A stretch of DNA of 64,000 bases from Rhodobacter sp. (GTDB lineage: Bacteria; Pseudomonadota; Alphaproteobacteria; Rhodobacterales; Rhodobacteraceae). Location: the NCBI GenBank assembly GCA_020250125.1, contig JADCEL010000021.1, positions 1-64,000 on the forward strand, given 5' to 3'. Below, piece after piece: positions 51,011 through 60,535 of the stretch. The first letter of the stretch is position 1. Each line of letters starts with the position of its first letter. Made by a program: the position numbers and the translations under genes. Below the pieces are notes generated by a model. It did not search any database. It was not told the DNA's origin and saw only the letters and a list, made by a program, of their open reading frames with translations.

Positions 51011-53383
51011 ATGCCCAAAGATGGTGGCATCGGCGCCAGCACAATCCGGCGCGAAGACATCCGGTTTCTGACCGGCAAGGGGCGGTACACCGCCGACATC
51101 AACCTGCGCGGACAGGCCTATGCCTGTTTCCTGCGCTCGGAAGTGGCCCACGGGCGGATCAACCGGATCGACACCGCCGAGGCGCGCGCGATGCCGGGTG
51201 TGCTGGCGGTGATGACGGGCGCGGATTTCGCCGCCATGGGCGGCAACCCCGCCGGATGGCACATTCCCAGCCGCAACGGCGAGGCGATGAAGGAACCGAA
51301 GCGCCCGGTTCTGGCGCATGGCAAGGTGCGCCATGTCGGCGATGCCTATGCCGTGGTCGTGGCTGAAACGCTGGAACAGGCGCGCGATGCCGCCGGGGCC
51401 ATTGTGGCCGATATCACCGAACTGCCCGCCGTGGTCGACATGGCCCAGGCCGTGGCCAACCCGGACCTGCGCGTGCATGACGAGATTGCCAACAACGTCT
51501 GCTTTGACTGGGGCTGGATCGAAGACAACCGCGCGGCCGTGGATGCGGCCTTCAAGGCGGCCCCGCATGTGACCACGCTGGAACTGGTGAACAACCGTCT
51601 GGTGCCGAACGCGATGGAACCGCGCGCCTCGATCGGCGATTACGATTCGGGAACGGGTGATTACAAGCTGTACACCACCTCGCAGAACCCGCACCTGAGC
51701 CGCCTTCTGATTGCGGCCTTCGTCATGGGCATTCCGGAAAACAAGCTGACCGTGATCGCGCCCGACGTCGGGGGTGGTTTCGGATCGAAAATCTACCACT
51801 ATGGCGAGGAAGCCGCCGTGCTGGCGGCGTCCAAGGCGCTGAACCGCCCGGTGAAATGGGTGGCCGACCGGTCGGAAAGCTTCCTGTCGGATGCCCATGG
51901 CCGCGACCATGTGACCAGGATCGAACTGGCGACGGACCTTGAGGGCAACTTCCTGGCGCTGCGCACCGAAACGCTGGCGAATGTGGGGGCCTATCTTTCC
52001 AACTTTTCCACCGCGACGCCGACCTTCCTGCACGGCACCCTGATGGCCGGGCCCTACAGGACCCCGCTGATCTATGTGAACGTCAAGGCGGTCTTCACCA
52101 ATACGGCCCCGGTCGATGCCTATCGCGGCGCGGGCCGGCCCGAAGCCACCTTCTCGATCGAGCGGGTGGTGGACAAGATGTGCCGCGAGTTGAAGCTTGA
52201 TCCGGTTGCGGTGCGGCGCAAGAACCTGATCCAGCCGGACCAGTTTCCCTACACCACGCCGGTCGGGCTGGTGTATGACACCGGCAATTACCCCGCGACG
52301 CTGGACAAGCTGATCGAGATTGCGGATTTCAGCGGTTTTGAGGCGCGCCGCGCCGAAAGTGCCAGGCGCGGCAAGCTGCGCGGCCTTGGCCTTTCGACCT
52401 GGATCGAAGCCTGCGGTATTGCGCCGTCCAACCTTGTGGGGGTTCTGGGCGCGCGCGTCGGCCTTTACGATGTGGCGACGGTGCGGGTCAACGCCACCGG
52501 CAACATCAGCGTGATGACCGGGGCGCACAGCCACGGACAGGGTCATGAAACCGTCTTTGCCCAGATCGTGTCCGACAAGCTGGGAATTCCTGCGTCCAGC
52601 ATCGACATCGTGCATGGCGATACGTCGAAAATCCCCTTCGGCATGGGCAGTTACGGATCGCGCAGCCTTGCGGTGGGCGGATCGGCCATGGTCAAGGCGG
52701 TGGACAAGATCATTGCCAAGGGCAAGAAGATTGCCGCCCACATGCTGGAAGCGGCGGAAGACGACATCGTGTTCGAGGACGGCAAGTTCAGCGTCAGCGG
52801 CACGGACAAGGCCAAGACCTTTGGCGAGATCGCCTTTTCCGCCTATGTTCCGCACAACTACCCGCTGGAATCCCTGGAACCGGGGCTGGAGGAAACGGCC
52901 TTCTACGATCCGGCGAATTTCACCTATCCCGCCGGGGCCTATGCCTGCGAGGTTGAGGTTGATGCCGAGACGGGCCGGGTCGAGGTTGTGGGCTTTGCCT
53001 GCGCCGATGACTTCGGCAATGTCATGAACCCGATGATCGTCAACGGTCAGGTGCATGGCGGTGTCGCGCAGGGCATCGGGCAGGCGCTGCTGGAAGCGGC
53101 GGCCTATGACGACAACGGCCAGCTTCTGACCGGATCCTACATGGATTACGCGATGCCGCGCGCCGATGACCTGCCGATGTTCACCGTGGATCACAGCTGC
53201 AACACGCCCTGCACCCACAATCCCCTGGGCGTGAAGGGCTGTGGCGAGGCCGGGGCCATCGGATCACCCCCGGCGGTGGTCAATGCGGTGATCGACGCGC
53301 TGCATCGCGGCGGCCATACCAAGGTAACCCATATCAACATGCCGCTGACGCCGTCGCGCGTCTGGTCGGCGATCCAGAACTGA
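51011..53383 (+). CDS. coxL: Molybdenum hydroxylase large subunit, form II CO-dehydrogenase-like
   Basis: This 790-residue subunit binds the molybdopterin cytosine dinucleotide cofactor. The active-site loop reads AYRGAGR at 370-376, the signature of form II (BMS-type) enzymes rather than the AYXCSFR of true form I CO dehydrogenases. The catalytic Glu746 lies in GCGEAGAIG. Form II members may oxidise other small molecules, so CO should not be assumed as substrate. I chose ATG 51011 (GGGGAGGAAG upstream); the frame is open back into coxS but is not coding there. Confidence 0.93.
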   Translation: MPKDGGIGASTIRREDIRFLTGKGRYTADINLRGQAYACFLRSEVAHGRINRIDTAEARAMPGVLAVMTGADFAAMGGNPAGWHIPSRNGEAMKEPKRPVLAHGKVRHVGDAYAVVVAETLEQARDAAGAIVADITELPAVVDMAQAVANPDLRVHDEIANNVCFDWGWIEDNRAAVDAAFKAAPHVTTLELVNNRLVPNAMEPRASIGDYDSGTGDYKLYTTSQNPHLSRLLIAAFVMGIPENKLTVIAPDVGGGFGSKIYHYGEEAAVLAASKALNRPVKWVADRSESFLSDAHGRDHVTRIELATDLEGNFLALRTETLANVGAYLSNFSTATPTFLHGTLMAGPYRTPLIYVNVKAVFTNTAPVDAYRGAGRPEATFSIERVVDKMCRELKLDPVAVRRKNLIQPDQFPYTTPVGLVYDTGNYPATLDKLIEIADFSGFEARRAESARRGKLRGLGLSTWIEACGIAPSNLVGVLGARVGLYDVATVRVNATGNISVMTGAHSHGQGHETVFAQIVSDKLGIPASSIDIVHGDTSKIPFGMGSYGSRSLAVGGSAMVKAVDKIIAKGKKIAAHMLEAAEDDIVFEDGKFSVSGTDKAKTFGEIAFSAYVPHNYPLESLEPGLEETAFYDPANFTYPAGAYACEVEVDAETGRVEVVGFACADDFGNVMNPMIVNGQVHGGVAQGIGQALLEAAAYDDNGQLLTGSYMDYAMPRADDLPMFTVDHSCNTPCTHNPLGVKGCGEAGAIGSPPAVVNAVIDALHRGGHTKVTHINMPLTPSRVWSAIQN

Positions 53384-53394
53384 CGGAGGAAACG

Positions 53395-54183
53395 ATGCAT
53401 AACTTCGACTTCGTAAAGCCGTCCTCGGTGGCGGATGCGGTCAGGGCGCTGTCTGCGGAAGGGGCGCAGGCCCTGTCGGGCGGGCAGACCCTGCTGCCGA
53501 CAATGAAGCAGCGGCTTGCAGCCCCCGCCGTGCTGGTCAGCCTGACCGGGATTGCGGACACCAGGGGCGTGTGCCTGGACAACGGCGCGCTGTCGGTGGG
53601 CGGGGCCACAGCCCATGCCGTGGTGGCGCAGGAGGCGCGGAAATACTACCCGGCGCTGGCTGATCTGGCGGGCGGCATCGGCGATCCGGCGGTGCGCAGC
53701 CGCGGCACCATCGGCGGTTCGCTGGCCAACAACGATCCCTCGGCCTGCTATCCGGCGGCCGTGCTGGCCTCGGGGGCGACGGTCATCACCGACCGGCGCA
53801 GGATTGCGGCGGATGACTTCTTTCAGGGCATGTTCGCCACTGCGCTGCACGACGGCGAAATCATCACCAGCGTTGTCTTTCCCATCCCCGAGAAGGCCGC
53901 CTATGTGAAGTTCAACCAGCCTGCATCGCGCTTTGCCCTGACCGGGGTCTTCGTGGCCAAATATGGCTCGGGCGTGCGCGTGGCGGTGACGGGTGCATCG
54001 GCCAACGGCGTGTTCCGCTGGACAGAGGCGGAACGGGCGCTGTCCGCTTCCTTCACGCCGGCTGCCATCGCCGGTCTGTCCCTGCCGTCCGACAGCATGA
54101 TTGCCGATCTTCACGGCTCGGCAGCCTACCGGGCCAACCTGGCCAGGGTGCTGACCGGGCGGGGCGTTGCCTCGGCGCATTGA
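53395..54183 (+). CDS. coxM: Molybdenum hydroxylase medium subunit, FAD-binding
   Basis: This 262-residue subunit has the FAD-binding pyrophosphate loops SGGQTLLP (28-35) and TIGGSLANNDPS (105-116) of the CO-dehydrogenase flavoprotein family and a C-terminal CO_deh_flav_C-type domain. It passes electrons from CoxS to quinone or another acceptor. A GGAGG site lies 7 nt before ATG 53395. It closes the operon and is followed by a strong hairpin at 54192-54219. Confidence 0.93.
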   Translation: MHNFDFVKPSSVADAVRALSAEGAQALSGGQTLLPTMKQRLAAPAVLVSLTGIADTRGVCLDNGALSVGGATAHAVVAQEARKYYPALADLAGGIGDPAVRSRGTIGGSLANNDPSACYPAAVLASGATVITDRRRIAADDFFQGMFATALHDGEIITSVVFPIPEKAAYVKFNQPASRFALTGVFVAKYGSGVRVAVTGASANGVFRWTEAERALSASFTPAAIAGLSLPSDSMIADLHGSAAYRANLARVLTGRGVASAH

Positions 54184-54191
54184 ACACGCGT

Positions 54192-54219
54192 GCGGCCCGC
54201 CCGGAAACGGGCGGGCCGC
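54192..54219 (+). terminator. Strong hairpin downstream of coxM
   Basis: An 11-bp perfect stem GCGGCCCGCCC (54192-54202) with GGGCGGGCCGC (54209-54219) starts 9 nt after the coxM stop. Only a weak T-rich tail (CTGTCTT) follows. It is probably the end of the cox operon transcript. Confidence 0.65.
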
Positions 54220-54238
54220 CTGTCTTGCGACCGAAGCC

Positions 54239-54303
54239 GGGGGGCCAGCCCCCCGTCGCGCCTGCGGCGCGCCTCCCCCTGGGATACTTCTGAACAGAAA
54301 ATG
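54239..54303 (+). repeat. Hairpin plus A/T-rich intergenic element, copy in sense with coxM
   Basis: GGGGGG-CCAG-CCCCCC (54239-54254) is followed by a GC-rich stretch, a C-run and a motif at 54282-54303 ending TGAACAGAAAATG. The motif matches that at 20675 except at two positions. Its layout (gene, hairpin, motif) is the same. Confidence 0.7.
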
Positions 54304-54324
54304 TGGTCAGACAGCCGACACAAT

Positions 54325-54376
54325 CATTTTCTGTTCACAAATATCCCACGGGGGTGCGGGGGTGTGAAACCCCCGC
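54325..54376 (-). repeat. Hairpin plus A/T-rich intergenic element, copy in sense with glk
   Basis: On the minus strand, 20 nt past the glk stop, a stem (54356-54363 with 54369-54376) precedes a C-run and the motif at 54325-54346, identical to the 20675 copy over 22 nt. It forms an inverted pair with the 54282 copy across 21 nt. Confidence 0.7.
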
Positions 54377-54395
54377 TGCCACGGCAGGTGCAGGA

Positions 54396-55358
54396 TCAGC
54401 CGCGCATGATCTGGGCCAGGTGTGCGGCGCAGCCTGTCAAGGGGGCATAATCGTCTTCCAGAAGGGTGACGGCGAAGTTTTCCATGAATCCGGCGAAGCG
54501 GCCTTTGTCGCGGAAAGCTTCGGGGAAACCCATCGGACCCAGATGATCCGCGAAAGCACGCGCCACACCGCCGACAAGGCAGATGCCGCCGAAGGGCAGG
54601 TGGATCAGGGCAAGGTTGCCGCATTCCGCCCCCAGCAGCCGCGTGAACAGCTGTGCGGTCTGCGTGGCCAGCGGATCACCGGCGTCGATGGCGGCCATGA
54701 TCCGGGCGGCGGGCAGGTCGGCGGGGGTTCCGGCCTCGGTGGTGACGAAGGCATGCAGACGTTCCAGACCGCGCCCCGACATCACATCCTCGACCCCCGG
54801 AAAGCCATGGGCGGATTCCACGAAATGCGCCAGGCGCAGGTCGGCCCCGGTCCGGACCGGCATGTTGACATGGCCGCATTCCGACGCTGTCACCAGGCGG
54901 CCCCAGGGGGCATCATGCACGGCCGCCGCGTTGAAGCCGGTGCCGACATTGATCACCAGCATCGTGCCGCCCGGAACCTGCGGCGCCGTGATCAGAGGGC
55001 GCAGGTTTTCCGGGGCGATATGGCCCAGGGCATAGCCGGGCGCCTGAAGATCATTCAGGATCGAGACGGTTCGCGCCCCGGTGGCGCGGGTCAGGGTAGC
55101 GCCGTCAATCGTCCAGTCGAGATTGGTCATCGTGGCGACGCCGTCCCTGACCGGACCTGCGGCGGCAACACAGGCACCGTCCACGGAGGTGACGCCGCTT
55201 TCGGCCAGATAGCGCGCCAGAATGGGGTCCAGCCCCGGAAATCCGCTGTTGCCAAACCGCCGGACGCTGTCCGGGCGGATGCGCGCCCCATCGGCCAGGG
55301 CGACGCGGGTGTTGGTCCCGCCGATGTCGGCAACAAGGCAAAGCGGGGCTTTGGTCAT
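54396..55358 (-). CDS. glk: Glucokinase
   Basis: This 320-residue enzyme phosphorylates glucose with ATP. It has the phosphate-binding motif VADIGGTNTRVAL near residue 8 and the segments EASECGHVN-like (here TASECGHVNMP) and HGFPGVEDVMSGRGLERL of the proteobacterial Glk family. GGAG precedes ATG 55358. It lies 27 nt downstream of the truncated beta-glucosidase and aglR on the same strand and is divergent in function from, but linked to, the alpha-glucoside operon. Glucose released by AglA would be its substrate. Confidence 0.92.
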   Translation of the reverse strand: MTKAPLCLVADIGGTNTRVALADGARIRPDSVRRFGNSGFPGLDPILARYLAESGVTSVDGACVAAAGPVRDGVATMTNLDWTIDGATLTRATGARTVSILNDLQAPGYALGHIAPENLRPLITAPQVPGGTMLVINVGTGFNAAAVHDAPWGRLVTASECGHVNMPVRTGADLRLAHFVESAHGFPGVEDVMSGRGLERLHAFVTTEAGTPADLPAARIMAAIDAGDPLATQTAQLFTRLLGAECGNLALIHLPFGGICLVGGVARAFADHLGPMGFPEAFRDKGRFAGFMENFAVTLLEDDYAPLTGCAAHLAQIMRG

Positions 55359-55385
55359 CGGCAGGCTCCGGTGCGGCGCGCGGGA

Positions 55386-55640
<255 letters not shown>

Positions 55641-56678
55641 TCAACTCCTGCGGGGTGCGGGGACGGGACCGGTGGACTGGCCGATGATCAACTCTGCCTC
55701 CAGCAGGCGCTGCTGCGGCGCGGACGCGGGATGGGCGATGATGTCCAGCAGCATTTCGGCGGCCTGCCGCCCGGCCTCGCGCACCGAAGACCGGGTGGCG
55801 GTGTAGATCGGCACATCATCGCCGTTGGGCAGGTAGCTGAGCGCATCATCATGGATGATGACCGAAATGTCGGTGCCCAGACGCAGCCCGCGTTCTTCGA
55901 TGGCGCGGCGCAGGCCCAGGCCCGAAATCATTGACGAGGCGAGAAAGGCGGTGGGCGGCGCATCATGCCGCAGCATGGCGCAGGCGGCGCGGTAGCCGCG
56001 CAGTTCCGTCATTTCCTCGGAAGACATGAGATCGGGATCAGCGGCAATGCCGCGCGCCGCCAGCGCCTCAAGGTAGCCGGTGCGGCGGCGGATGGCGAAA
56101 TCCATGAACTCAAGTCCGTTGATCAGCGCGATCCGGCGATGGCCGAAGTCCAGCAGGAATTCGGTGGCCCGCCGGAAGGCGCGGCGGTTGTTCACATCCA
56201 GCCAGGAATAGGGAGTGACCGTGCCGGTGGCGCGGCCATGCACGACATAGGGAAAGCCGATGTCATCCAGCAGCCGCAGGCGGGGGTCGTTCAGGCGCGG
56301 CCCATGCACGATGATGCCATCCACGGTGCCGCGCGCGTGCAGGTCGCGGTAGATGCGGTCTTCGTCATCATCGGGAACGATGGACAGGATCAGGTCATAG
56401 CCGTTGCGGGCATAGGTTTCCCCGGCACCGGCAATGAAATCGGCAAAGACCGGATTCATGATTTCATGCCTCGAGGCAGTGGGAATGACATGGCCGATGG
56501 CCATGGCGCGCCCCGTGGCCAGCCGGATGGCGCGGGTATTGGGGCGGTAGTTGTGCCGCTTTGCCGCCGCCGTGACCCGCGCGCGCGTCGATTCACTGAC
56601 TTCGGGATAGCCGTTCAGCGCGCGGCTGACCGTCGTCGGGGACAGGCCGAGCTTTTGGGCCAACTCCTTGAGGTTCAT
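55641..56678 (-). CDS. aglR: LacI-family transcriptional regulator of alpha-glucoside genes
   Basis: This 345-residue repressor has a LacI HTH at 1-26 with hinge (NLKELAQKLGLSPTTVSRAL, YRPNTRAIRLATG) and a periplasmic-binding-protein-like sensor domain. It is divergent from aglEFGAK and downstream of two copies of a shared operator-like 18-mer, which supports autoregulation and control of the agl operon as in Sinorhizobium. The regulator, the deleted beta-glucosidase and glk are on one transcript. The ligand is presumably an alpha-glucoside or glucose. Confidence 0.87.
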   Translation of the reverse strand: MNLKELAQKLGLSPTTVSRALNGYPEVSESTRARVTAAAKRHNYRPNTRAIRLATGRAMAIGHVIPTASRHEIMNPVFADFIAGAGETYARNGYDLILSIVPDDDEDRIYRDLHARGTVDGIIVHGPRLNDPRLRLLDDIGFPYVVHGRATGTVTPYSWLDVNNRRAFRRATEFLLDFGHRRIALINGLEFMDFAIRRRTGYLEALAARGIAADPDLMSSEEMTELRGYRAACAMLRHDAPPTAFLASSMISGLGLRRAIEERGLRLGTDISVIIHDDALSYLPNGDDVPIYTATRSSVREAGRQAAEMLLDIIAHPASAPQQRLLEAELIIGQSTGPVPAPRRS

Positions 56679-56690
56679 CGGCGCACAGGG

Positions 56691-56708
56691 TCCAAAGCGG
56701 TTTCAAAT
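56691..56708. promoter_or_regulatory. LacI-type operator candidate 1 (aglR side)
   Basis: TCCAAAGCGGTTTCAAAT lies 12 nt before the aglR start. It differs from the second site at 56866 at one position and has a near-palindromic AAAGC/GGTTT core with a central CpG, as LacI-family operators do. Confidence 0.65.
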
Positions 56709-56865
56709 ATGGCCGAGTCTAGCGCTACAGCACTGCGGCGTCAAAGCCATTCCCGCCTGTACCCGCCGCAAAGTGGATGGTTTCTGCACTTGCAAACAAG
56801 GGTTCTTCCGGGTTCTGCACGCACAGCGGATTGACTTGGACCGGCAGTTGAGGGACTGTAGCCTG

Positions 56866-56883
56866 TCCAAAGCGGTTTGAAAT
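56866..56883. promoter_or_regulatory. LacI-type operator candidate 2 (aglE side)
   Basis: TCCAAAGCGGTTTGAAAT lies 61 nt before the aglE start, just downstream of a TTGACT -35-like hexamer at 56831-56836 (the -10 is weak). AglR binding here would cover the start region of the aglEFGAK transcript. Confidence 0.68.
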
Positions 56884-56944
56884 TGATTCTGACCGGACAA
56901 AGCATGTGGCGGCCTTGAAGCCCGCCCAACTGGGAGGTTGTGTG

Positions 56945-58294
56945 ATGAAGACCAGACGTCTTGCAGGTGCTGCCGCACTTGCTGTCCTTGCGGGCACGGC
57001 CCATGCACAGGATCTGAAATTCCCACCGGGCGAGGATGCCCGGTTCAACTGGGACAGCTTCAAGGCCTTTGATGAGGCCACGAATCTTGAAGGCCAGACG
57101 CTGACCATCTTCGGGCCCTGGCGCGGCGAAGACCAGGTGCTGGTGGAATCGATGCTGGCCTATTTCACCGCCGCTTCGGGTGTGAAGGTCAACTATTCCT
57201 CGTCCGAGAACTACGAACAGCAGATCGTCATCGACACCCAGGCGGGCAGCCCGCCCGATATCGCGATCCTGCCGCAGCCCGGCCTGATTGCCGATCTGGT
57301 GCGGAAGGGCTTCGTGACCCCGCTGGGCGAAGACACCCAGGCCTGGATTGCCGAAAACTATGCCGCCGGCGACAGCTGGGTCAGCCTTGGCTCTTACGCC
57401 GGGCCGGACGGGGCGAAATCGCTTTATGCGTTTCCCTACAAGATCGACGTGAAATCGCTGGTCTGGTACGTGCCCGAGAATTTCGAGGATGCCGGCTATG
57501 CGGTTCCGGAAACCGCAGAAGAGCTCAAGGCGCTGACCGAACGGATCGTGGCTGACGGCGGCACGCCCTGGTGCATCGGCCTCGGATCGGGCGGGGCCAC
57601 CGGCTGGCCCGCGACCGACTGGGTCGAAGACATGATGCTGCGCACGCAACCGGTCGAAATATATGACAAATGGGTGACGCATGAGGTGCCGTTCAGCAGC
57701 CCGGAAGTGATCGGCGCGATCGAGGATTTCGGCTGGTTCGCCAGGAACGATGCATTCGTGGCCGGCGGGGCGGGGGCCGTGGCCTCGACCGACTTCCGCG
57801 ACAGCCCGAAGGGTCTGTTCTCGTCGCCGCCGCAGTGCTACCTGCACCATCAGGCCTCTTTCATCCCGTCCTTCTTCCCCGAAGGCACGGTCGTGGGCCA
57901 GGATGCCGATTTCTTCTACATGCCGGCCTATGCGGGCAAGGACCTTGGCAAGCCGGTTCTGGGGGCAGGCACCCTGGCCTTCATCACCAAGGATGGTCCC
58001 GCAGCGCGCGCCTTTGTCGAATGGCTGAAGACGCCGATCGCGCATGAGGTGTGGATGGCGCAGAACGGCTTCCTGACGCCGCTGAAATCGGCCAATGCCG
58101 AGGTTTATGGCACGCCGGCGCTGAAAAAGCAGGGCGAAATCCTGTTGAACGCCACCACCTTCCGCTTTGACGGATCAGACCTGATGCCGGGTGCCGTGGG
58201 TGCGGGCAGTTTCTGGACCGGCATGGTGGATTTTGTCGGCGGCAAATCTGCCGCCGATGTTGCCGCCCAGATCGACGCCTCCTGGCCGAAGTAA
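56945..58294 (+). CDS. aglE: Alpha-glucoside ABC transporter substrate-binding protein
   Basis: This 449-residue binding protein has a signal peptide (RRLAGAAALAVLAGTAHA) and an SBP_bac_1 fold. It matches AglE of Sinorhizobium by LEGQTLTIFGPWRGEDQV, SSENYEQQIVIDTQAGSPPD (quoted in part) and the late ASTDFRDSPKGLFSSPPQCYLHHQ region. It captures sucrose, maltose, trehalose or similar alpha-glucosides. The ATG at 56945, with GGGAGG upstream, begins the signal. A hairpin separates it from aglF. Confidence 0.9.
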   Translation: MKTRRLAGAAALAVLAGTAHAQDLKFPPGEDARFNWDSFKAFDEATNLEGQTLTIFGPWRGEDQVLVESMLAYFTAASGVKVNYSSSENYEQQIVIDTQAGSPPDIAILPQPGLIADLVRKGFVTPLGEDTQAWIAENYAAGDSWVSLGSYAGPDGAKSLYAFPYKIDVKSLVWYVPENFEDAGYAVPETAEELKALTERIVADGGTPWCIGLGSGGATGWPATDWVEDMMLRTQPVEIYDKWVTHEVPFSSPEVIGAIEDFGWFARNDAFVAGGAGAVASTDFRDSPKGLFSSPPQCYLHHQASFIPSFFPEGTVVGQDADFFYMPAYAGKDLGKPVLGAGTLAFITKDGPAARAFVEWLKTPIAHEVWMAQNGFLTPLKSANAEVYGTPALKKQGEILLNATTFRFDGSDLMPGAVGAGSFWTGMVDFVGGKSAADVAAQIDASWPK

Positions 58295-58309
58295 CGGCCT
58301 GATCCGGCA

Positions 58310-58332
58310 GGCCCGCGCGCCCTGCGCGGGCC
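58310..58332 (+). terminator. Hairpin between aglE and aglF
   Basis: A 9-bp stem GGCCCGCGC (58310-58318) with GCGCGGGCC (58324-58332), 5-nt loop, starts 15 nt after aglE. It is likely a stability or partial-termination hairpin that keeps binding-protein mRNA in excess of permease mRNA. Confidence 0.6.
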
Positions 58333-58378
58333 GGCCGATGTCCAAAGACGCCGCAGCGGCTTTCCGGGGAGGGGGCGC

Positions 58379-59386
58379 ATGGAACAGGCCATTCAGGCGC
58401 TCTGGATGATCGCCATCGGGGTCGGCGGCTGTGTTGGCTACTTCTTTGCCTCCAACCTTCTGATCGACAATGTCATCTTTCCCGCCACGGGGCCCCATGC
58501 GGGCCGCAACATCACCCGTGCCAATCTGATCCGCCCCTGGCTGTTCCTGCTGCCCGCCCTGATCGCGCTGGGGCTGTACCTGGCCTATCCGGTGTTTGCC
58601 ACCTTCTGGCTGTCGCTGCACCAGCAGCGGGCCGGCAATGTTTCGGAATTCGTCGGGCTGTCCAATTACCATCGGATGCTGGCCGAACCGAAGTTCCGCG
58701 AATCGATGCGCAACAACATGATGTGGCTGGTGGTGGTGCCGGCGCTGGCCACCCTGTTCGGCCTGCTGGCGGCACAGCTGACCGACCGCATCCGGTGGGG
58801 CAATATCGCCAAATCGCTGATCTTCATGCCGATGGCGATTTCCTTTGTCGGGGCCTCGGTCATCTGGAAACTGGTTTATGATACGCGCCCGGCAGGGCAG
58901 GAACAGATCGGCATTCTGAACGCGGTCTATCTGTGGTTCGGCGGGACCGCCCCGCAGACCTGGCTGACGATTCCGCTGTGGAACAACCTGTTCCTGATGA
59001 TCGTGCTGATCTGGATTCAGGCGGGTTTCGCCATGGTGATCCTGTCGGCGGCGCTGCGCGCCATCCCCGAGGAAACCATCGAGGCTGCGATTCTGGACGG
59101 CGCAAACCCGTTCCAGATCTTTTTCAGGATCAAGGTGCCGCAGATCAGGGGCACCATCATTGTGGTCTGGACAACCATCACCATCACCGTGCTCAAGGTT
59201 TTTGACATCGTGCTGGCGATGACCAACGGGCAATGGGAAACGCAGGTGCTGGCCAATTACATGTTCGACAAGCTGTTCCGCGCCGGTGACTGGGGCGTGG
59301 GATCGGCCAGCGCCATGGTGATCATGCTGCTGGTGACGCCGATCCTGATCTGGAACGTCATCAATGCCCGCAGGGAAATGCGGTAG
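58379..59386 (+). CDS. aglF: Alpha-glucoside ABC transporter permease AglF
   Basis: This 335-residue MalF-type permease has about eight membrane segments, with an extra N-terminal one (about 8-30), and the EAA loop IPEETIEAAILDGANPFQIFFRI that docks on the ATPase. Strong GGGGAGGGGG precedes ATG 58379. It pairs with AglG; the two genes are 11 nt apart. Features match AglF of rhizobia and related Rhodobacteraceae. No anomalies are seen. Confidence 0.92.
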   Translation: MEQAIQALWMIAIGVGGCVGYFFASNLLIDNVIFPATGPHAGRNITRANLIRPWLFLLPALIALGLYLAYPVFATFWLSLHQQRAGNVSEFVGLSNYHRMLAEPKFRESMRNNMMWLVVVPALATLFGLLAAQLTDRIRWGNIAKSLIFMPMAISFVGASVIWKLVYDTRPAGQEQIGILNAVYLWFGGTAPQTWLTIPLWNNLFLMIVLIWIQAGFAMVILSAALRAIPEETIEAAILDGANPFQIFFRIKVPQIRGTIIVVWTTITITVLKVFDIVLAMTNGQWETQVLANYMFDKLFRAGDWGVGSASAMVIMLLVTPILIWNVINARREMR

Positions 59387-59397
59387 GGGGCCGGGGC

Positions 59398-60534
59398 ATG
59401 GACAATATTGCGGGCAGGAAACCGGCGCTGGCCTGGGCCGTTCACATCTCGGTGGTGGCGCTGGTGCTGCTGTGGGTGCTGCCGACCTTCGGATTGCTCG
59501 TGTCGTCTTTCCGTACGGGGGATCAGATATCAACCTCGGGGTGGTGGCGGGCGCTGACGACCCAGGAACAGCAGTTGCCGCCGATCCGCCTTGCAGGTGA
59601 CGAGGCAGAGGTGGACGGCACCTTTGTGATCGAGGGTGCGCTTTTCTCGAACGCGCGGCAGGTCAGTGCCTGGGGCACCTCTTCGCGCGCGCCGGATGCC
59701 TTCGCGCCGGGCGATGTCGCCGAACTGGCCGACGGGCAGACGCTGACCGTGGGGCCAACGGGCAGTTTCCGCCTGACCTCGCCGGTGTCGCTGGAAGGAT
59801 CGCGGCTGCCGCGCGTCTTTGCCTCGGCGGCAACCCCGCCGGAATTCACCTTGCGCAACTACCGGACCGTGCTGTTCACGCCCTCGGCGGGCCAAAGCAT
59901 CGGGCAGGCCTTTCTCAACACGCTGACCGTGGCCATTCCGGCCACGATCATCCCGATCCTGATTGCGGCCTTTGCCGCCTACGCGCTGGCCTGGATGGAT
60001 TTTCCGGGCCGCGCCCTGCTGGTGGCGGCCGTGGTGGGCCTGTTGGTGGTGCCGCTGCAACTGGCGCTGATCCCGCTGTTGCAGCTCCACAATGCCATCG
60101 GCATCGGCAAGGGATACCTCGGCATCTGGCTGGCGCATACCGGCTTTGGCCTGCCGCTGGCGATCTACCTGTTGCGCAATTACATGGTCAGCCTGCCGCG
60201 CGACATCATCGAGAATGCGCGGGTCGATGGTGCGACCGAATTCCAGATTTTCCTGAAGATCATCCTGCCGCTGTCCTTTCCGGCGCTGGCGTCTTTCGCG
60301 ATCTTCCAGTTCCTGTGGACCTGGAACGATCTTTTGGTGGCGCTGGTGTTCCTGGGCACGGGCAATGACCAGCTGGTGCTGACCGGCACGCTGGTGAACC
60401 TGCTGGGCAGCCGCGGGGGCGACTGGGAAATTCTGGCAACCTCGGCCTTCGTTTCCATCGCGGTGCCGCTTGTGGTGTTCTTTGCCATGCAAAGATATCT
60501 GGTGCGCGGCCTTCTGGCCGGATCGGTGAAGTGA
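59398..60534 (+). CDS. aglG: Alpha-glucoside ABC transporter permease AglG
   Basis: This 378-residue MalG-type permease is distinguished by a large periplasmic segment (about 45-155) between the first and second membrane helices, as is typical of AglG. The EAA loop is IIENARVDGATEFQIFLKI. It ends just 1 nt before the aglA start, so the genes are tightly coupled. With AglF it forms the channel served by AglE and AglK. Confidence 0.92.
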   Translation: MDNIAGRKPALAWAVHISVVALVLLWVLPTFGLLVSSFRTGDQISTSGWWRALTTQEQQLPPIRLAGDEAEVDGTFVIEGALFSNARQVSAWGTSSRAPDAFAPGDVAELADGQTLTVGPTGSFRLTSPVSLEGSRLPRVFASAATPPEFTLRNYRTVLFTPSAGQSIGQAFLNTLTVAIPATIIPILIAAFAAYALAWMDFPGRALLVAAVVGLLVVPLQLALIPLLQLHNAIGIGKGYLGIWLAHTGFGLPLAIYLLRNYMVSLPRDIIENARVDGATEFQIFLKIILPLSFPALASFAIFQFLWTWNDLLVALVFLGTGNDQLVLTGTLVNLLGSRGGDWEILATSAFVSIAVPLVVFFAMQRYLVRGLLAGSVK

Positions 60535-60535
60535 C

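Noticed and set aside
51011-53383. Calling coxL a true CO dehydrogenase (form I)
   Set aside because: The active-site loop is AYRGAGR, not AYXCSFR, so only the form II label is supported.
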